Origin: JBFKUL01 sp041635755
GTDB taxonomy: Bacteria > Pseudomonadota > Gammaproteobacteria > Burkholderiales > SG8-39
DNA length: 17,150 bases
Direction of reading: 5' to 3'
Assembly (NCBI GenBank): GCA_041635755.1
Contig: JBFKUL010000030.1
Location: 1-17,150 of the forward strand
Below are positions 13,105 to 17,150 of this stretch, in pieces (positions within the stretch are counted from its first letter, which is position 1; every line of letters begins with the position of its first letter). The notes below the pieces were generated by a model that did no database searches, was not told the origin of the DNA, and worked only from the letters and a program-made list of their open reading frames with translations. The translations under genes were made by a program, and so were the position numbers.

Positions 13105-15669
13105 ATGAAGCCCGAAGCGCCCGCCGCCGCCGATTCCTTCTCGGCGCACACCCCGATGATGCAGCAGTACCTGCGCATCAAGGCGCAGCACGCGGACGTG
13201 CTGCTTTTTTACCGCATGGGCGACTTCTACGAGATGTTCTACGACGACGCCGAGCGGGCCTCGCGGCTGCTCGACATCACGCTCACCGCGCGCGGTGCCT
13301 CCGCCGGAGCGCCGGTGACCATGGCGGGCGTTCCCGCGCACTCGGTCGAGCAGTACCTTGCGCGGCTGGTCAAGCTTGGCGAGTCGGTGGCGATTTGCGA
13401 GCAAACCGGCGACCCGAGCGCCTCCAAGGGCCCCGTCGAGCGCCAGGTGACCCGTATCGTCACGCCCGGGACGCTGACCGAGGCGGCGCTGCTCGACGAC
13501 AAGACGGACAATGTGCTGCTCGCGCTCGCGCCGGACAAGGCGGCGATCGGGCTAGCGTGGCTGACGCTTGCCAGCGGCGAGCTGCGCGTGGCCGAGATCG
13601 CCCCGCAGCAGCTTGCGAACGAGTTGCGGCGCATTTCGCCGGCCGAGATTCTGCTTGCCGAAGGCACGGCGCCCGCATCGCAGCTCGAAGGCTGGACGAT
13701 CACGCGCCTGCCCGAATGGCACTTCGATTTCGAATCGGGGCGCACAAAACTTCTGGCGCAGCTCGGCGCCGCGACGCTGGCCGGCTACGGCTGTGATGAT
13801 CTTGGTCCGGCCATCGCTGCCTGTGGGGCGCTGCTCGAGTATGCAAAAAAGACCCAGGGGCAGGCGCTCGCGCATGTCACCGCAGTCACCGCGGAACGCG
13901 CCGGGCGCTACCTGCGCATGGACGCCGCGACCCGTCGCAATCTCGAAATCACCGAAACCCTGCGCGGCGAGCCCGAGCCCACGCTCTTCTCGCTGCTCGA
14001 CGAATGCGCAAGCGGCATGGGCAGCCGGCGGCTGCGCCACTGGCTGCACCACCCCTTGCGCGACCACGCGCGGCTCACTGCGCGCCACGACGCGATCGAA
14101 GCGCTCGACGGACCTGCATCCACGTTGCACACGCTGCTGCGGCGCTTCGCGGATATCGAGCGCATCGCGGGACGCGTCGCGCTGAAGAGCGTCCGGCCGC
14201 GCGACCTCGCCAGCCTGCGCGACAGCCTCGCGCTGTTGCCCGAACTTGCCGCGGCGGTGCCGGGCCATGCGGCGCCGCTGCTCGCCGAACTGGCGCGCAA
14301 TCTCGTCGCGCCGGCCGATTGCATCGAGCTCCTCGCGCGCGCGGTCCATCCCGAGCCCGCCGCGCGGATCGTCGATGGCGGTGTCATCGCCGATGGCTGG
14401 TCGGCCGAGCTCGATGAGCTGCGTCAGCTGCAATCGAACGCCGGCGAGTTCCTCGTCGCGCTCGAAGCACGCGAGCGCGAGCGCACCGCGATTCCCAACC
14501 TGCGCGTGGCCTATAACCAGGTACACGGCTACTACATCGAGGTGACCCACGCGCACGGGCACAAAGTGCCGGAGGACTACCGGCGCCGCCAGACCCTCAA
14601 GAACGCCGAGCGCTATGTCACGCCCGAGCTGAAGGCCTTCGAGGAAAAGGCGCTTTCGGCCAAGGACCGTTCGCTCGCCCTCGAGCGCTCGCTCTTCGAG
14701 TCGCTGGTCGCGGCGTTAGGCGCCCACGTGACTGCGCTGCAGACCCTCGGGCGCGCGCTCGCGAAGCTCGATGTGCTCGCCTGCTTCGCCGCGATCGCCG
14801 CAAAGCGCGGCTACTGCCGACCTCGTTTCATCGACGAGGTGCTGATCGAGATCGACGCGGGACGTCACCCGGTGGTCGAATCGCGCATCGAGCGTTTCAT
14901 ACCGAACGCGGCGCGCCTCTCGCCTGCGCGCCAGTTGCTGCTCATCACCGGCCCAAACATGGGCGGCAAGTCGACTTACATGCGCCAGGTGGCGCTGATC
15001 GTGCTCATGGCACACGCCGGCAGCTTCGTTCCCGCGGCTTCAGCCCGCATTGGCCCAATCGATCAGATTTTCACCCGCATCGGCGCGGCCGATGACCTCG
15101 CTGGCGGACGCTCGACCTTCATGGTCGAGATGACCGAGAGCGCGAATATCCTGCACAACGCCACCGCGAGAAGCCTGGTGCTGATGGATGAAGTCGGCCG
15201 GGGGACGTCGACCTTCGACGGCCTCGCGCTGGCCTGGGCGATCGCCCGGCACCTTCTCGAGAAGAACCGCGCACTGACCTTGTTCGCCACGCACTACTTC
15301 GAGATGACGCGGCTCGCGCTCGAGGTCCGGGAGGCGGCCAATGTGCACCTTGATGCGGTCGAGCACAAAGACTCGATCGTGTTTCTGCACGCGCTCGAGG
15401 AAGGCCCGGCGAGCCGCAGCTACGGGCTGCAGGTGGCGGGGCTTGCCGGGGTGCCCAAGCCGGTCGTCCGGCAAGCGAAGAAGTATCTCGAGCTGCTCGA
15501 GCGAGCGGATCTCGCGCGCGGCGGCCAGGCCGACCTGTTTTCTGCCCCGGTGAGCGTCGAGCCCGAGCCGGCCGAGGACCCGCTGCGGGAGGCGCTGGGG
15601 CAGATAAACCCGGACGAGCTCTCGCCGCGCGAGGCGCTCGAGCTGCTCTACCGCCTGAAAAAGCTGTAG
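13105..15669 (+). CDS. mutS: DNA mismatch repair ATPase MutS
   Basis: An 854-residue protein (E. coli MutS 853) that recognises mismatches and starts repair with MutL. The mismatch-reading motif is F41-Y42-E43 (GDFYEMFYDD). Walker A GPNMGGKST is at 616-624 and Walker B LVLMDEVGRGTSTFDG contains D695-E696. The short C-terminal tetramerisation helix-loop-helix is present (LSPREALELLYRLKKL, 839-854). The start at 13105 gives the usual N-terminus (SFSAHTPMMQQYLRIKAQH). The frame is open for 186 codons upstream, but that stretch is antisense to the EamA gene and not MutS-like. AAGGAG is about 22 bases before the ATG, too far to serve it well. A TACAAT at 13091 would make the transcript almost leaderless. 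Confidence 0.98.
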   Translation: MKPEAPAAADSFSAHTPMMQQYLRIKAQHADVLLFYRMGDFYEMFYDDAERASRLLDITLTARGASAGAPVTMAGVPAHSVEQYLARLVKLGESVAICEQTGDPSASKGPVERQVTRIVTPGTLTEAALLDDKTDNVLLALAPDKAAIGLAWLTLASGELRVAEIAPQQLANELRRISPAEILLAEGTAPASQLEGWTITRLPEWHFDFESGRTKLLAQLGAATLAGYGCDDLGPAIAACGALLEYAKKTQGQALAHVTAVTAERAGRYLRMDAATRRNLEITETLRGEPEPTLFSLLDECASGMGSRRLRHWLHHPLRDHARLTARHDAIEALDGPASTLHTLLRRFADIERIAGRVALKSVRPRDLASLRDSLALLPELAAAVPGHAAPLLAELARNLVAPADCIELLARAVHPEPAARIVDGGVIADGWSAELDELRQLQSNAGEFLVALEARERERTAIPNLRVAYNQVHGYYIEVTHAHGHKVPEDYRRRQTLKNAERYVTPELKAFEEKALSAKDRSLALERSLFESLVAALGAHVTALQTLGRALAKLDVLACFAAIAAKRGYCRPRFIDEVLIEIDAGRHPVVESRIERFIPNAARLSPARQLLLITGPNMGGKSTYMRQVALIVLMAHAGSFVPAASARIGPIDQIFTRIGAADDLAGGRSTFMVEMTESANILHNATARSLVLMDEVGRGTSTFDGLALAWAIARHLLEKNRALTLFATHYFEMTRLALEVREAANVHLDAVEHKDSIVFLHALEEGPASRSYGLQVAGLAGVPKPVVRQAKKYLELLERADLARGGQADLFSAPVSVEPEPAEDPLREALGQINPDELSPREALELLYRLKKL

Positions 15670-15695
15670 TCGCTGCGGCGCTCGGCGGCCGGGAA

Positions 15696-15721
15696 CCCGC
15701 GTCCTGCGGCCTGCGCGCGGG
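15696..15721 (+). terminator. Possible terminator after mutS
   Basis: CCCGCG (15696-15701) and CGCGGG (15716-15721) form a 6-bp stem with a 14-base loop, 27 bases after the mutS stop. A TATTTTT run follows after about nine bases (15730-15736). The loop is long and the T-run is not adjacent, so this is a weak candidate. Confidence 0.35.
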
Positions 15722-15818
15722 ATGAAGATATTTTTAGGAAACAGCGCGCCGCCGCCCGGCTAGACTCCCTGCCCTTCGCGTTATCACGACGCAACCACCC
15801 TGTCCGGGAGAAACGACG

Positions 15819-16337
15819 ATGAAAGCAACTGCAGCAATGGCCGCCGCGGCCTGCGCGCTGCTACTTGCAGCAGATTGGGCGCAAGCCGCCGAACGCGCAA
15901 CCACCGAGGCGAAAAACGGGGCCGTCGCGCGCGGACGCTACCTGGTAAAGACCTCAGGATGCAACGACTGCCACACCCCGGGCTACATGCCAGCGAACGG
16001 CAAGGTCGAGGAGAAACTCTGGCTGACGGGTGACGGCATCGGCTTTCGCGGCCCCTGGGGAACGACCTATCCGTCGAACCTGCGTACGTATTTCCAGCAC
16101 ATATCGGAGAAGGCCTGGATTGCCGACGCACGCTCCGGGCGCATGCGCCCGCCAATGCCTTGGTTCAACTTGAGCGCGATGAGCGATGCGGACCTGCGCG
16201 CGATTCGCCTCTACGTGCGCAGCCTCGGCGCCGCGGGCGGAGCGGCCCCAGCCTATGTGCCGCCCGGCGAGGAACCGCGCACGCCGTTCTTCGTGTTCGA
16301 GCCGCAGCAGCCGAAGACGGCGGCCGCTACACGCTGA
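15819..16337 (+). CDS. Exported mono-heme c-type cytochrome
   Basis: A 172-residue protein with an apparent Sec signal peptide (positive MK, hydrophobic stretch to about 19, A-Q-A-A cleavage near 23-24). A single heme-c site C48-N-D-C51-H52 follows, in the context TSGCNDCHTPGY. M113 in RMRPPMPWFNLS is the likely sixth iron ligand. The end is proline-rich. It acts in the periplasm, probably as an electron carrier. The pattern GRYLVKTSGCNDCH resembles small cytochrome subunits of periplasmic dehydrogenases, but no dehydrogenase gene is adjacent, so the partner is unknown. GGGAGAA provides the ribosome site. The upstream 149 bases after mutS could hold a promoter (TAGACT near 15762); no -35 box is convincing. 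Stops of this gene and the convergent DUF2917 gene are 3 bases apart. Confidence 0.9.
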   Translation: MKATAAMAAAACALLLAADWAQAAERATTEAKNGAVARGRYLVKTSGCNDCHTPGYMPANGKVEEKLWLTGDGIGFRGPWGTTYPSNLRTYFQHISEKAWIADARSGRMRPPMPWFNLSAMSDADLRAIRLYVRSLGAAGGAAPAYVPPGEEPRTPFFVFEPQQPKTAAATR

Positions 16338-16340
16338 GCG

Positions 16341-16640
16341 TCAGTGCGTTGCGCCGAGCAGGCGGCGCGTCTCCAGCAGCAGCTCAGGGCTCGTCGCCTG
16401 CGGCACCTCTTCGTACGGGGTGACGACGAGCTCGATGGCCGGCCCATGCTCGACATAGCGCTCGGAACCGATCAGGACCAGTCCGTCGCCCTGCACCCGA
16501 TAGCGGTTGCCCGGGCCAAGCAGATGGTCGCCTGCGCGCCCTTCCTCGGTGATCCAGACGCGCCCGGCGCGCACTTCCACCTTGGTAAAGCGGGCCTTCT
16601 TGAGCCGCAGGAGGTCCCGGGCCCTGAGTTGCACGATCAT
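16341..16640 (-). CDS. DUF2917 domain-containing protein
   Basis: A 99-residue protein of unknown function. It has a small beta-rich, cupin-like character: VEVRAGRVWITEEGRAGDHLLGPGNRYRV (residues about 21-49) with the R-V-W-I-T-x-E-G pattern I associate with DUF2917, followed by GLVLIGSERYVEHG. No signal peptide, membrane helix or metal-binding motif is evident. The ATG at 16640 was chosen because AAAGGAGC lies directly upstream; the longer frame from 16691 has no such signal. It is divergent from the MocR-type regulator, and the region between them carries a symmetric repeat, so it may be a target of that regulator. It converges on the cytochrome gene. Confidence 0.78.
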   Translation of the reverse strand: MIVQLRARDLLRLKKARFTKVEVRAGRVWITEEGRAGDHLLGPGNRYRVQGDGLVLIGSERYVEHGPAIELVVTPYEEVPQATSPELLLETRRLLGATH

Positions 16641-16726
16641 GGCTTGCTCCTTTCGCGAGATCACGCCGGCAATCGTAGAGGCGCCCACCAAACCAGAACA
16701 GATTCACGTTACATTTACTGTGCCCA

Positions 16727-16754
16727 TAACAGTCGTCCAATAGCCTGACTGTTA
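16727..16754. promoter_or_regulatory. Inverted repeat TAACAGTC-N12-GACTGTTA, probable operator
   Basis: A perfect 8-bp inverted repeat with half-site centres 20 bases apart, two helical turns, lies midway between the divergent DUF2917 and MocR genes. Additional ACTGT copies occur at 16717-16721 and 16773-16777; the latter is a direct repeat of the right arm (16748-16752) at 25-base distance. The arrangement fits a dimeric winged-helix regulator. Possible promoter elements overlap it (TTAGGG 16752-16757 with TGTATC 16775-16780 towards MocR), but these are weak. Confidence 0.65.
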
Positions 16755-16815
16755 GGGTCGCGGCGGGGTCGAACTGTATCTGGCCGCGGCACCGTCGCTT
16801 TGCGAGGATGCAGCC

Positions 16816-17150
16816 ATGCTGGACACTGCCCCCCTTTACCGCCAGGTCGCGGATCAGCTGCACGACCTGATCCGTGCCGGGACGTTGCGCGCCGGCGATC
16901 GCGTGCCGTCGGTGCGGCGCCTGTCGCACCAGCAAGGCGTAAGCGTATCGACGGTGCTGCAGGCCTATCAGCAGCTCGAAGACATCGGGGTCATCGAGGC
17001 ACGCCCGCAATCGGGCTACTACGTGCGGCGCGCGCTCGCGCCCGTGGATGAGCCGCAGACCTCCCGACCGCCGCAGCGCGCGCTGACGGTCGAGGTCAAC
17101 GCCCTCGCCGAGGCGGTGCTGTCGGTGGCCAACGACCCGAAGGTCGTGTC
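16816..17150 (+). CDS. MocR/GntR-family transcriptional regulator (N-terminal part only)
   Basis: The first 111 residues of a longer protein; the frame is open to the window end. Residues about 4-72 are a GntR-type winged helix: PLYRQVADQLHDLIRAGTLR, RVPSVRRLSHQQGVSVSTVLQAY, LEDIGVIEARPQSGYYV. The PSVRRLS...GVS.STV..AY..LE..G.I..R..SGYYV pattern is typical of MocR-like regulators. Their second domain is an aminotransferase fold binding PLP, and here a linker (about 73-95) is followed by the start of another domain. The aminotransferase part is not in view, so a plain GntR regulator with another ligand domain cannot be excluded. GAGGA lies just before ATG at 16816. Confidence 0.88.
   Translation, partial: MLDTAPLYRQVADQLHDLIRAGTLRAGDRVPSVRRLSHQQGVSVSTVLQAYQQLEDIGVIEARPQSGYYVRRALAPVDEPQTSRPPQRALTVEVNALAEAVLSVANDPKVV

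Noticed and set aside
13552..14562. 336-codon open frame on the minus strand inside mutS
   Set aside because: It is a complementary-strand shadow of a fully conserved MutS. Its translation is Arg/Ala/Gly-rich with no recognisable domain, as expected in high-GC DNA.
15738..15767. ECF-sigma-like promoter (GGAAAC, 17 bases, CTAGAC) before the cytochrome gene
   Set aside because: The -35 resembles an RpoE-type box, but the downstream element does not fit any ECF -10 well, and one short match is expected by chance.
1..17150. CRISPR arrays, tRNA/rRNA genes, insertion sequences, toxin-antitoxin or phage-defence genes
   Set aside because: No spaced direct repeats, tRNA-like cloverleaf, transposase or defence-type protein was found. 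Every gene fits an ordinary chromosomal family.

Overview
The window is about 17 kb of high-GC, densely packed chromosomal DNA. Its proteins look betaproteobacterial (Burkholderiales or Rhodocyclales type): the IscU and HscA N-termini, the gene order suhB / trmJ-cysE-iscRSUA-hscBA-fdx-iscX, and a DUF2917 gene divergent from a MocR-type regulator. This placement rests on recognising families and context, not on a database search. I see no mobile element, tRNA, rRNA or CRISPR array. The two edge genes (MFS pump, MocR regulator) run off the window.

Layout. (1) 1-3868 is a drug-efflux-like module. A DHA2/EmrB-type MFS pump on the minus strand is divergent from a plus-strand operon of a MarR regulator, an EmrA/HlyD-type periplasmic adaptor and an enolase-superfamily enzyme. 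The 44-bp divergent region carries nested palindromes that cover both predicted -10 boxes. (2) 3886-11237, all on the minus strand, is the complete ISC iron-sulfur assembly cluster. In transcription order it is trmJ, cysE, iscR, iscS, iscU, iscA, hscB, hscA, fdx, iscX. (3) suhB is divergent from trmJ, as in E. coli, and runs head-on into an EamA/DMT permease; their stop codons overlap. (4) mutS follows on the plus strand, then a small exported c-type cytochrome. (5) A DUF2917 gene (minus) and a MocR/GntR regulator (plus, partial) flank a region with a clean inverted repeat.

How the genes work together. CysE makes O-acetylserine, the precursor of cysteine. IscS takes sulfur from cysteine and passes it to the scaffold IscU. 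Fdx supplies electrons, IscX tunes IscS, and HscB/HscA recognise the LPPVK motif of IscU to release the cluster. IscR, with its C92/C98/C104/H107 cluster ligands intact, senses cluster status.

The most informative observation is regulatory. Two sequences resembling the 25-bp type 1 IscR site are visible, each matching the remembered consensus at about 20 of 25 positions. One overlaps the iscR -10 box. The other sits between trmJ and cysE on top of a TTGACT -35 box. This suggests that serine acetyltransferase synthesis is part of the IscR feedback loop. Three GC-rich hairpin regions, between iscS and iscU, after iscA, and before hscB, may set different expression levels within the operon. I found no convincing wholly new multi-gene system. 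The best leads for novelty are the MarR-EmrA-enolase operon, whose enzyme lacks parts of the canonical catalytic set, and the DUF2917/MocR pair.
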